Positions 55,610 through 64,000 of a stretch of 64,000 nucleotides of DNA are shown here, piece by piece. The stretch comes from Algorimicrobium hallyeonense. GTDB taxonomy: Bacteria; Bacteroidota; Bacteroidia; Flavobacteriales; Flavobacteriaceae. The DNA lies in NCBI RefSeq assembly GCF_042657385.1, contig NZ_JBHSLA010000004.1, positions 62,001 to 126,000 of the forward strand, given 5' to 3'. Every line of letters begins with the position of its first letter. Within the stretch, counting starts at the first letter, position 1. The notes under the pieces are model-generated. The model saw only the letters and a program-made list of their open reading frames with translations, did not search any database and had not been told where the DNA came from. A program made the position numbers and the translations under genes.

Positions 55610-57988
55610 ATGAAACTTAAAACATTCTTTTTAACCATTGTCATGAGTTCCGCGCTGTTTTTTGGAACTGGTTTGGTACACGCGCAAGATGTGTTACCCT
55701 TCCCTCCAACACCATCAGCAAGTGAAGCTGGCTTAACCATGCAAACTTCTACGTATAACAAACGTGTAGAAAAGGAGCGTTTATCAAAAGATGCACCAAA
55801 TATTCTCATCGTTCTTATTGATGATGTTGGTCCCGCAACACCATCAACGTATGGGGGAGAAATAAATACACCAAATTTAAGTCGTGTGGCCAATATGGGA
55901 ATTTCTTATAACCGATTTCACTCCACGGCTATGTGCTCTCCAACAAGAGCATCCATACTTACAGGTAGAAATCATACAGCTGTTGGTAATGGCCAAATTG
56001 CTGAACTTACCAACGATTGGGATGGATATAGTGGAACAATCCCGAAAACATCTGCCACAATTGCCGAAGTTTTAAAAGCATATGGGTATAATACGTCTGC
56101 TTTTGGAAAATGGCATAATACACCTGCCGAATTAACCACATCCAAAGGTCCGTTCGATTATTGGCCTACGGGATATGGGTTTGAGTATTTTTATGGGTTT
56201 CTTGCCGGAGAAGCTTCACAATACGAACCTCACATGGTTAGAAATACAGCAGTAGTAAATCATCCACATACTACACAAGGTCACGATTACTACCACCTTA
56301 CGGAAGATATCACCGAAGATGCCATCAAGTGGTTAAGAGAACAACAGGCTTTTTCGCCTGATAAACCTTTCTTGATGTATTAGGCTCCTGGCGCTGTGCA
56401 CGGACCTCATCACGTAGCCAAAGAATGGGCAGATAAGTATAAGGGACAATTTGATGATGGTTGGGACGAATACCGTAAGAGAGCCTTTAAAAAACAAAAG
56501 GAAATGGGTTGGATTCCACAAGATGCGCAGTTGACCCCGCGTGATAAAACTATGGCGGCTTGGTCTGATATTCCGGAATCTGAAAAACCATTCCAAAGGA
56601 GATTAATGGAAGTTATGGCTGGATTTACTGAACATACAGATTATAACGTAGGTTTAATTCTCGATGAAATAGAGCAGCAAGGAAAAATGGACAACACCTT
56701 AATTTTCTATATTTGGGGTGATAATGGTTCCTCGGCCGAAGGACAAAACGGAACTATCAGTGAACTCTTGGCACAAAATGGCATTACAACCACTATCCAA
56801 CAGCACATTGACGCCCTAGAAGACCTTGGTGGCTTGGACGTTTTGGGTTCAGCTAAAACAGACAATATGTATCACGCCGGGTGGGCCTGGGCTGGTTCCA
56901 CACCTTACAAATCTACAAAATTGGTGGCAGCGCACTTTGGGGGTACGCGTCAACCTATGGCGGTTTCTTGGCCTAAAAAAATTAAACATGACAATACGCC
57001 AAGACCACAGTTTCATCACGTAATAGATATAGCTCCAACAATCTTTGAGGCTGTAAATATTGAAGAGCCTAAAGTTGTAAATGGGTTTACACAAGACCCA
57101 ATTCATGGCGTAAGTATGAATTACACCTTCGCAGATTCTAACGCTGAAGGCACACGTAAAATGCAGTTTTTTGATATTATGGGAAGCCGTGGTCTTTATT
57201 ACGACGGTTGGTTTGCTTCGGCCTTTGGTATTCGTAATCCATGGGTTCCCGGACTTCCAGCAGGTGCGGCTACTTGGAATCCTGAAGAGGATACCTGGGA
57301 GTTATATAATATTAATGAAGATTGGAGTCAGGCTAATGATTTAGCTAAAAAGAATCCTGAAAAATTGGAAGAAATGAAGAGTATGTTTTTAGTAGAATCT
57401 GCTAAAAACAAAAACTTACCTATTGGTGGTGGCTTATGGTCTGTAATTTACCATCCAGAAGATGCCCCTGCCACACCATATACAGATTGGACTTTTACGG
57501 GCAGAATTGAGCGAATGCCAGAATTTACCGCACCTAAATTAGGTAAATTTGATAATGATGTAAACATGGAAATAACAGTTCCAGAAAATGCAAACGGCGT
57601 ATTATATGCGCTTGGAGGTTTCTCTGGAGGTTTGTCATGCTACGTAAAAGATGGATATTTATGCTATGAATATAACCTCTTTGAAATTGATAGAACTCAA
57701 ATTAAATCTAAAACAAAATTACCAATTGGTAAAGTTAAAATAGATGTCGTTTCCAGATTAGCTTCTCCAAAACCCGGTTCTCCAATGAACATAACACTTA
57801 AAGTAAATGGAAAAGAAGTTGCAAAAGGAACAGTTCCTATTACAGCACCATTGGTCTTTACTGCAAATGATTGCCTCGATTTTGGAAGCGATTTAGGTTC
57901 GCCTGTTTCAATTGATTATTATGATGATGCACCATTTGATTATAATGGAACCATAGGCATTTCAAAAATCTGGTATCTTAAAAAATAG
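55610..57988 (+). pseudogene. Arylsulfatase interrupted by one in-frame amber codon
   Basis: The full frame is 792 codons and is open except for a TAG at 56381-56383 (codon 258). Before it come a signal peptide (to VHAQ, residue 26), metal ligands D71/D72 and the formylglycine motif CSPTRASILTGR (C109). After it the reading continues in the same frame with APGAVHGPHHVAKEW, IWGDNGSSAEG and a C-terminal beta domain ending at 57988. The TAG replaces one residue in the conserved MY-x-APGA(V)HxPHH motif that supplies a His ligand. The family has an aromatic or Leu residue there; TGG (Trp) or TTG (Leu) would differ from TAG by one base. The truncated 257-residue product could not be active. It may be a recent nonsense mutation, a suppressed stop or a sequencing error. 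Confidence 0.85.
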
Positions 57989-58021
57989 AAAAAATCACCT
58001 AACACTTTAATTGTGAAAGTT

Positions 58022-58061
58022 AAACCAAATAAGCCCTTAATTTTAAGGGCTTATTTGGTTT
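58022..58061. terminator. Long perfect hairpin terminator after the sulfatase
   Basis: A 19-bp perfect stem (left arm 58022-58040, right arm 58043-58061, core AAATAAGCCCTTAA / TTAAGGGCTTATTT) with a 2-nt apex. It begins 33 bp after the sulfatase stop. Confidence 0.8.
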
Positions 58062-59142
58062 CTGTCATTACATTTTGAAATAGAATAAACCAGCCCTATT
58101 GGTTTAAAATCTAGTCAAGTACGGCTGTCAAAATGCTCATGATTAATTATCAAAAATATGAGCAAACGTTGAAAATAGTAAATGAAAGCGAACGGATGAG
58201 CAAAAAGATGAGCATGACTTTAATTGTAAAAAACATATTTACACGAACAAAAAATAGAAAACTAAAATGTACGCTTGGTTTTCGCAGGGTTAAAATATCG
58301 ATTTGAATGGAAACCATCTCTTACGTGGACAAATAAGAGCATTTTTTAAAGTGGTAACTTCAAGTAATATATAAAATGTGGACAAAAACGTTTTAAAAGA
58401 TATTGGCTCGCAACATATATTTGAAAAAAGGAGAAACATCAAAAACGCAAATTGCGATAAGGCCTTTTAGCAAAGCATCAGACTAATTTTTTTTCGATAA
58501 AAAATCATTAAAATACATGATGTTTTAGACGGCTTGCAGATTTATATAACGAAATATATCCCAAATACTATTTATTGCAACCTAATATAATTATGTTCAT
58601 AATGCATGGAATAGCAAAATATATTTTAAAATTAATTTGAGTCCATAAACAAATGGATTTTTTTATGTTTTTCATTAACATATATCCAGTTGACACTTAT
58701 AGATTGGCAAACATTCAAAATTATATATGTCACCAAAGGCTTCACTTCTAAAGCCTTTTTTTAAGAACAATATGCTTAATCCAAAATTATTTTAAAATTT
58801 TTGGACTGCACGTGTTTACCTTTTTATTCGTAAAACACAAATAGTAGAGAAATCTTTCTAAAAACTAATGCATCGGGCATAATTAATAATCAGAAAATTT
58901 TGAAAAACGAGTTGTTAAACAATAATATAACATAAAATGAAAACCCAAATAAATATGAAAAAAAAATCAAGCTTCTGCGGTCTTTATGAGTATCAATTTT
59001 TAAATCTGAAAATTTTTGGAAAGCACGTTAAAAAAATTGCAGTTCCAAATTAGTTAAAAAACTTAATTCTAACCCATAATTACCAATAAGCAACAAGTCC
59101 TATCAAGCCCCGATTGATTCTTAAGAAAGATAACTCAAAAGA
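58062..59142. other. Gene-poor, A+T-rich accessory stretch
   Basis: No frame above 60 codons is supported on either strand. A 57-codon frame (58133-58306) has no recognisable features. The stretch holds a terminator-like hairpin at 58735-58762 with no gene before it, and an inverted pair ATGCTCAT (58133) / ATGAGCAT (58208). It may be decayed coding DNA or contain an unrecognised RNA. Confidence 0.6.
58735..58762 (+). terminator. Orphan rho-independent terminator
   Basis: AAAGGCTT / AAGCCTTT with an 8-nt loop, then seven Ts. It lies about 670 bp after the previous hairpin, with no recognised gene upstream, which suggests a lost gene or a small RNA ending here. Confidence 0.6.
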
Positions 59143-59150
59143 TAAATTTG
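59143..59150 (+). promoter_or_regulatory. -7 element upstream of the beta-helix lipoprotein
   Basis: TAAATTTG matches TAnnTTTG, 30 bp before the ATG at 59181. Confidence 0.5.
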
Positions 59151-59180
59151 TATAAATGTGTTTTTTAACCCTTAAAAAAA

Positions 59181-60395
59181 ATGAAAATGAATATTTTAAA
59201 AATGAATTTTAAACCCTTATTAACTATGCTATTATTTGGTTTTGTAGCATTAAATTGTAGCAGTGACGACTCCATAGATGAACCACCACAAAACCTGAAC
59301 CCAACAGTAATTTTAGAGTGTGATGCTTTTCAAAGCAACAATGCTGAAGCTATTTTGGTGTTAGAAAATGTTAACGATGGTGTAGATTATATTATAAACT
59401 GCGTGGCATCGGTAGAAATTGATTTATTAATAAAACCAGGCGTAATAATAGAATTCTCTGACGGATCCGGTATGAAAGTTAAAGAAAGTGGCTCTATAAA
59501 TGCCATGGCCACTTCAAGTAATCCAATTAGATTTTCAGGAACAACCAAAGAAAAAGGCGCATGGAAAGGCATCATGGTTTCTAGTGAAAGTCTGAACAAC
59601 CGCTTCGAGTTTGTAACTATGGAGTATGCTGGTGCTAGTGGATTAACCAGTAATAGTGAGCCAGCAAGCCTCATTTTAATGACAGACACGTATTTCCGAT
59701 TGAATCTTGTAACTATTAAGAACAGTTTAAGCAATGGCATTGCTGCAACAGGCTTTGACTATAATGTAGAGATTAATAATACAGTTATAAATAATTGTAA
59801 TATTCCTTTATATGTAGACACCAATATGGTAAAAGATATTTCTGGAGGCAATTTTACAGGAAACTCAACGGATGTCATTCGTTTAAGTGCAGGTCAGGAT
59901 GGTTCTATAATAACCTCTCAAACGTGGAAAACATTAAGTGTACCTTATCGTACTGCTGATGATATCGTAATTAAAAACGGCGCAGAATTAACGTTAGAAC
60001 CAGGTGTTATTTTAGAATTTGAAGATGGCAAAGGGCTTGAACTAGATAAACTTTTTAATGAAAGTAGCGCTTTAATTGCAGTAGGAACTCCAACGAACCC
60101 AATTACCTTTACAGGTGTGACAAAAGCGCCAGGCGCTTGGAAAGCACTTGCTATCCATAGGTCTTCCTCTGTTTTAACGCAATTCAATAACGTTCTAATT
60201 GAATACGCAGGTGGCGCAGGTGCTGGAGGAGCTATTGAGATGTGGGTAGATCCCGTTTTAACAGTTACAAACACAACATTCAAGGATATTGATGCTTGTG
60301 CACTATATAACCGCTATGACCCTACAAATCCAAACCTTAACGAAAGTAATAATACTACAGTAAATGTAAACGGTGATTACATGTGTAATGACTAA
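59181..60395 (+). CDS. Duplicated beta-helix-like lipoprotein
   Basis: A 404-residue lipoprotein (lipobox VALNC, Cys26; then SSDDS, a common surface-export-type acidic stretch in Bacteroidota). It contains two copies of one ~70-residue module. Copy one is at about 83-153 (PGVIIEFSDGSGMKV ... KEKGAWKGIMV ... FEFVTMEYAGASG) and copy two at about 273-347 (PGVILEFEDGKGLEL ... KAPGAWKALAI ... FNNVLIEYAGGAG). The Asn- and Thr-rich strands suggest a right-handed parallel beta-helix, as in polysaccharide-active or adhesive proteins. No catalytic residues can be assigned. ATGs at codons 3 and 8 are alternative starts. Confidence 0.72.
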   Translation: MKMNILKMNFKPLLTMLLFGFVALNCSSDDSIDEPPQNLNPTVILECDAFQSNNAEAILVLENVNDGVDYIINCVASVEIDLLIKPGVIIEFSDGSGMKVKESGSINAMATSSNPIRFSGTTKEKGAWKGIMVSSESLNNRFEFVTMEYAGASGLTSNSEPASLILMTDTYFRLNLVTIKNSLSNGIAATGFDYNVEINNTVINNCNIPLYVDTNMVKDISGGNFTGNSTDVIRLSAGQDGSIITSQTWKTLSVPYRTADDIVIKNGAELTLEPGVILEFEDGKGLELDKLFNESSALIAVGTPTNPITFTGVTKAPGAWKALAIHRSSSVLTQFNNVLIEYAGGAGAGGAIEMWVDPVLTVTNTTFKDIDACALYNRYDPTNPNLNESNNTTVNVNGDYMCND

Positions 60396-60461
60396 TTAAA
60401 TAGCCCTTAAATTGATTTATTTTATATCGCATGAATAGTCTAAAACATGTTTTAAACCACG

Positions 60462-60530
60462 CCTAAAAAAACACCTTTTTGAAAACAAAGCAAATTACAA
60501 TGGCTACATTCATAAAGGTGTGCTTTTAGG
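60462..60530. terminator. Long-arm hairpin after the beta-helix lipoprotein
   Basis: CCTAAAAAAACACCTTT (60462-60478) pairs with AAAGGTGTGCTTTTAGG (60514-60530) at 15 of 17 positions, across a 35-nt loop. It is a likely terminator for the gene ending at 60395. Confidence 0.55.
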
Positions 60531-60582
60531 ATAATCACAAAACTCAAAAATTAAAATTTTTATAATTATATAAAACACACAA

Positions 60583-61272
60583 GTAAATTTCAAAATCTTA
60601 TTTTTAGTACTAGTATCGAGCCTCGCTTTTACAAACTGTAGTAGCGATGATGATAGTATACAAACAAATCAAGCACCCAACAATTTTAATGTTATTGACG
60701 TAGCTAATGATGCTGATTTGCAACTTCAGTTATCCTGGGAAACTGCATCAGATCCAGAGGGCGATGTTGTTTCTTACCAAGTTTTTTTAGATACTCAAAA
60801 TCCACCCCAAATGGCTATTGCAAATAACTTAAATGTAACGTCTTTTAACACGCAAACAGATTTACAAGCAGAAACCACATATTATTGGATGGTTGTAGCA
60901 AAAGATGCTAATGGAAACACCACCCAAAGTAATATAGATGCGTTTACAACCAGAGAGCTAACTACTGGTGAAGCCATATTAGGAAAGTGGTATTTTGAGA
61001 GTCAGGCTGGAGCACCGCCAGTAACAGAATGTAAAAAAAATTCATTTATCAATTTTACAAATGACTTATTCTTTCAAATAACCAACTATGACGAAGATAC
61101 AAACGACAATTGCGTGTTAATGACGAGTGAAAATGGCACCTACCAAGTTATCGATAGATTTCAAATTGAGATAACTGCCAATGGTTATACTCAGTTTTGG
61201 GATATCCAATCTATTTCACCAACAGAGTTGGTATTAAACATAAGTGGAACTATAGCAACTTTTATTAAGTAA
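60583..61272 (+). CDS. FN3-like and lipocalin-like lipoprotein lacking a standard start codon
   Basis: The frame is open from 60574 (stop TAA at 60571-60573). It reads through a lipoprotein signal (KILFLVLVSSLAFTNC, Cys at 60637-60639) followed by SSDDDS, so the start must lie within 60574-60598. No ATG, GTG or TTG is present there; GTA (60583) and ATC (60595) are the nearest candidates. The next TTG (60718) would remove the signal. The mature part has a fibronectin-III-like domain (WETASDPEGDVVSYQVFLD, TTYYWMVVAKDANGN) and a C-terminal lipocalin-like domain (AILGKWYFESQ ... VLNISGTIATFIK). It may be a gene that has lost its start, or it may use a rare start. Confidence 0.6.
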   Translation, partial: VNFKILFLVLVSSLAFTNCSSDDDSIQTNQAPNNFNVIDVANDADLQLQLSWETASDPEGDVVSYQVFLDTQNPPQMAIANNLNVTSFNTQTDLQAETTYYWMVVAKDANGNTTQSNIDAFTTRELTTGEAILGKWYFESQAGAPPVTECKKNSFINFTNDLFFQITNYDEDTNDNCVLMTSENGTYQVIDRFQIEITANGYTQFWDIQSISPTELVLNISGTIATFIK

Positions 61273-61344
61273 CAATAAAAAATCCGGCCGTTTCAAAAAC
61301 AGATTTGGAATGGCCATTTTTTTCCATTACGCTAAATTTTGCAT

Positions 61345-61597
61345 GAGGAGATCATAGAAACCATGCTGCAATCATTCAGGTTTGTGAATCTCAAAATGAA
61401 AACGTGTATAAAAAACATGGTTTTCATAATGTTTCTAATTTAGGAGATAAATCGTCATGGAGCAAATTGGGTGGTGGCCAACTAGGTGTAGCTTCCAAAG
61501 GTTATTTTTTTATGTATCACTATCTGTTTCACCTATAGAGTACAATCCTTTGGATACGAATGCCATGATTGCTAAAACTTCAGAACTAGCAAAATAG
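61345..61597 (+). pseudogene. Frameshifted gene remnant, family not recognised
   Basis: One frame from 61347 reads AAIIQVCESQNENVYKKHGF and then VSNLGDKSSWSKLGGGQLGV before entering a run of seven Ts at 61505-61511. After the run the neighbouring frame continues as YVSLSVSPIEYNPLDTNAMI and AKTSELAK, ending in TAG at 61595-61597. Adding one T would join the two parts without a stop. The 'NVYKKHGF' part recalls a GNAT C-terminus, but I cannot assign a family. The remnant is followed by a terminator-like hairpin, as a real gene would be. Its 5' part is missing. Confidence 0.45.
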
Positions 61598-61645
61598 ATT
61601 ATTAAAAACATGTAAGCACCTATAATTTTTTTGAGTTTTTAAATT

Positions 61646-61684
61646 AACTGCCTTCTACTTGTTCAAACAATTGGAGGCAGTTTT
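61646..61684 (+). terminator. Terminator after the remnant gene
   Basis: AACTGCCT / AGGCAGTT (61646-61653 and 61675-61682) with inner TTGTT/AACAA pairing, ending in TTTT. Confidence 0.6.
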
Positions 61685-61934
61685 GGTCAAAAGTATAATT
61701 AAATTATGAAGACTAAAATACAATTAGGTATTGGATACGATAAACTCTTATATATTATTAAATCTTCAAATTCCAAAACTCTAAAGCTTCTTAAAATATG
61801 GGTTCTGTTTTTTTAAATTAGACTGTTTTGAAAGTCTTTTCTTCTTTACGGAAACCTTTATTAGTATTATATTCGTTGTTCTAATTGCAATCTAAAAGTG
61901 AAACCATATTAAATAAATCCTCAAGCGTTCAAAA
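61685..61934. other. Intergenic A+T-rich stretch
   Basis: No supported gene or clear structure is seen. It precedes the FAD oxidoreductase and must carry its promoter, though no perfect TAnnTTTG was found. Confidence 0.5.
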
Positions 61935-63188
61935 ATGAAACAGGAAAATTATAAAATACACATTATTGGTGCTGGTGTTAGCGGACTTATAGCAGCCAAA
62001 GTTTTAGAAAATGAAGGCTATAGTCCAATTATGTTAGAAGCAACAGATCGTGTTGGCGGACGCGTTAAAACCGATATAGTTGAAAATTACCAGTTAAACC
62101 AGGGCTTTCAAGTACTCCTTACCGCCTATCCTGCTGCTCAAAAATATTTAGATTTTGATGCCTTAACCTTGCAGAATTTTATGCCAGGTGCTGCTATTTT
62201 TAATCAAGGTAAACAGAATTTGTTAGGCGATCCTTTACGTGATTTATCATTACTCTTTCCTACCTTATTTTCAGGTATTGGTACGTTTTTAGATAAATTG
62301 AATATTCTTAAATTGAATACCACCCTAAAAAAAACAACACTTTCCACCATTTTTGAAAAACCTGAAAAAACAACCTATCAGTATTTAGTGGATTTTGGAT
62401 TTTCAGATAGCATGATAACTAAATTCTTTAAACCTTTCTTTGCTGGCATTTTCCTAGAACCGGAACTAGAAACCTCCAGCAGAATGTTTGAGTTTGTTTA
62501 TAAAATGTTTGGCGAAGGATTTGCCGCATTGCCAAAAGCAGGTATTGAAGCCATTCCAAAACAGCTAAAAGCGAATTTAAAACAGACGAGCTTTCAATTT
62601 AATACAGCCGTAAAATCTGTTGCAAATCATCAAATAATCCTTGAAAATGGCACACATTTAGAAAGCGATTATACCATAATTACAACAGAGCCAAGTCGAC
62701 TTTTGGAAAACACTACAAAAGGAGAAACCGAATGGAAATCCTGTGACACCCTATATTTTGAAACGACTAGCAGAAATATAAAAAAACCACTCATTGGTTT
62801 AATGGCAGATAAAAATGCGCTGATTAATAACATATTTTACCACTCAAGTCTAGAAACAAACATAACAGGCGGTAAAGAATTGTTATCAGTCACTGTAGTC
62901 AAGGATCACCAGTTAACACCTGAAGCATTAACAGAACAAGTTGTAAACGAATTAAAAGCTTATGACACCCAAAATTCCTTTCGGTTTATAAAGCACTACG
63001 CTATTTCAAAAGCGTTGCCAAAATTGACTAATTTAAGCTATAATTTGAATCCTTCCGAAACGCAATACTCACAGCATATCTATCTGGCTGGAGACGTTCA
63101 TTTAAACGGATCGTTAAATGCAGCGATGCTTTCAGGCGAAAGTGCAGCTTTGGGAGTCATTGAAGCTATTTCTGAAAAACACGCTTAA
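61935..63188 (+). CDS. FAD/NAD(P)-dependent amine oxidase-type oxidoreductase
   Basis: A 417-residue flavoprotein. The N-terminal dinucleotide fold is IHIIGAGVSGLIAAKVLENEG (GxGxxG at about 12-17) with the downstream EATDRVGGRVKTD motif that binds FAD. The C-terminus has the closing flavin motif LAGDVHLNGSLNAAMLSGE. It belongs to the amine oxidase/phytoene desaturase-like (NAD(P)/FAD-dependent) group. The substrate is unknown; plant-like homologues act on lipids or carotenoids. No carotenoid genes are next to it. Confidence 0.87.
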   Translation: MKQENYKIHIIGAGVSGLIAAKVLENEGYSPIMLEATDRVGGRVKTDIVENYQLNQGFQVLLTAYPAAQKYLDFDALTLQNFMPGAAIFNQGKQNLLGDPLRDLSLLFPTLFSGIGTFLDKLNILKLNTTLKKTTLSTIFEKPEKTTYQYLVDFGFSDSMITKFFKPFFAGIFLEPELETSSRMFEFVYKMFGEGFAALPKAGIEAIPKQLKANLKQTSFQFNTAVKSVANHQIILENGTHLESDYTIITTEPSRLLENTTKGETEWKSCDTLYFETTSRNIKKPLIGLMADKNALINNIFYHSSLETNITGGKELLSVTVVKDHQLTPEALTEQVVNELKAYDTQNSFRFIKHYAISKALPKLTNLSYNLNPSETQYSQHIYLAGDVHLNGSLNAAMLSGESAALGVIEAISEKHA

Positions 63189-63216
63189 AATTTATCTGAA
63201 TTTTATAAGAAAAAGA

Positions 63217-63254
63217 AGTCCTTTGCGCCATCATGAATGATTTTGCAAAGGACT
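63217..63254. terminator. Bidirectional hairpin between convergent genes
   Basis: AGTCCTTTGC / GCAAAGGACT, a perfect 10-bp stem with an 18-nt loop that has further pairing (ATCAT/ATGAT). Confidence 0.7.
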
Positions 63255-63289
63255 GACTAATAGCTTCTTTTAAATTTTTAGGATGCCAT

Positions 63290-64000
63290 TTAATTCTTAA
63301 TCACTTTTTGAGAAAAGCTATTGGCATTGGTCTGAATTTTTACGATATACATTCCTGTTGATAAATCTGAAACATCAATCGTTTTAACATCACCAGAAAC
63401 ATTCTTAATAACCTTACCTGTAAGATCAACAATTACAAGAGCTTCAATAGTTTCTGTTGTAGAAATATGCAATTCTGATTGTACAGGGTTGGGATACAGA
63501 CTAAAAGTATTTTCCAAAAACACATCCTCAATAGAAAGCGTAAAGTTACAATCCGTATTAAATCCTGTAAAACCATCTCGTTGCAAGAAATTAGCGTTGG
63601 CAAATGCTACATCATCTACTTGTACACAGTTTAAACTTGGGTTATTTCGTGTATCGTATTCAATTATAGCATTGGTATTTCCATTTTTCAAATCTAGTTC
63701 TAACAAGTTATTACCTTCAAAAAGAACAATTTCCAATGTTGGATGATTGCTTAAATCTACCAACCCAGTTACGTCATTATTATTTAAATCTAAACGTACT
63801 AAATTTAAGTTGTTGGATACATCAATTGTTGTAAATGCGTTGCTATACAAGTTTAAATCGGTTAAATTAGGATTTGCAGAAACATCAATAGTGGAGATTC
63901 CAGTACCTCCTGCTGAAAATTCAATAAGTTCCGTTTGTGACGATAAATTTATTGTGCCTATGTTGGCATTTTCATTTAGCATCACCACTTCAAGATTTGG
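63290..64000 (-). CDS. Leucine-rich-repeat surface protein with T9SS type A sorting domain (5'-truncated)
   Basis: The frame runs to the window edge, so only the last ~236 codons are seen. Several leucine-rich repeats of the bacterial surface type appear (LTDLNLYSNAFTTIDVSNN, LVRLDLNNNDVTGLVDLSN, LEIVLFEGNNLLELDLKNG). A Cys-containing cap follows (NPSLNCVQVDD). The C-terminal ~75 residues form a T9SS type A sorting domain (FSLYPNPVQSELHIS, VIVDLTGKVIKNVSG, LSTGMYIVKIQTN, ending KVIKN). It is therefore exported and anchored to the cell surface, probably as an adhesin. The start and any N-terminal domain lie outside the window. Confidence 0.88.
   Translation of the reverse strand, partial: PNLEVVMLNENANIGTINLSSQTELIEFSAGGTGISTIDVSANPNLTDLNLYSNAFTTIDVSNNLNLVRLDLNNNDVTGLVDLSNHPTLEIVLFEGNNLLELDLKNGNTNAIIEYDTRNNPSLNCVQVDDVAFANANFLQRDGFTGFNTDCNFTLSIEDVFLENTFSLYPNPVQSELHISTTETIEALVIVDLTGKVIKNVSGDVKTIDVSDLSTGMYIVKIQTNANSFSQKVIKN

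Noticed and set aside
55610..57988. Amber codon decoded as pyrrolysine
   Set aside because: No pyl genes are in the window, pyrrolysine is not known in sulfatases of this phylum, and many genes here end in TAG; a simple nonsense change or base error is more likely.
58133..58306. 57-codon plus-strand frame in the gene desert
   Set aside because: Basic, low-complexity product without recognisable motifs or promoter; too short to separate from chance.

Overview
The window looks like a chromosomal segment of a marine-type member of the family Flavobacteriaceae (phylum Bacteroidota). The evidence is a low G+C content, promoters of the TAnnTTTG type with few recognisable Shine-Dalgarno sites, type IX secretion (T9SS) sorting domains at protein C-termini, a gliding-motility GldF/GldG locus, and many small protein families known mainly from this group (DUF4294, DUF6048, DUF6452, DUF4268, DUF2752, DUF3857). 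No rRNA, tRNA, CRISPR array, integrase or transposase was seen.

Layout. 1-4.7 kb: the end of a calcium-binding-repeat surface protein, an Smr-domain protein with a small membrane protein, and a tight three-gene cassette of secreted proteins ending in a T9SS-sorted adhesin-like protein. 4.7-20 kb: housekeeping and membrane genes (DUF2752/CCC-motif pair, ornithine aminotransferase, rlmD, rlmL-like methyltransferase, ZIP transporter, MarC, hemolysin III, M42 peptidase, penicillin acylase, NUDIX, PrsW). 20.2-23.9 kb: a complete biotin-dependent acyl-CoA carboxylase operon (carrier, biotin carboxylase, carboxyltransferase). 24-29 kb: a Rnk/GreA-like factor, glutamate dehydrogenase with a small Cys-rich protein, and a histidine kinase/sigma-54 activator pair. 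29-46 kb: Bcr/CflA efflux, a second MarC, a NYN/LOTUS protein, a serine hydrolase, acetyl-CoA synthetase, two DUF3857 proteins (one transglutaminase-like, one degenerate), an AGCS symporter, purC and phoH. 46-53.7 kb: a SAM hydrolase-like protein, a small monooxygenase, a fused gldF-gldG, dnaN and a FUSC-like protein.

53.7-64 kb is accessory in character. A TolB/TPR regulator is divergent from a large arylsulfatase that is interrupted by one in-frame amber codon, with an 18-bp palindrome in the sulfatase promoter. Then follow about 1.2 kb of gene-poor DNA holding an orphan terminator, a duplicated beta-helix lipoprotein, a lipoprotein lacking a standard start codon, and a frameshifted gene remnant with its own terminator. 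The window closes with an FAD oxidoreductase and the 3' part of a leucine-rich, T9SS-sorted surface protein.

Other unexplained structure includes two eight-copy heptanucleotide arrays that each begin inside the TAG stop of the preceding gene, a perfect palindrome made of two opposed -7 promoter elements, and two promoters that place the ATG about 4 nt after the -7 box (leaderless candidates).
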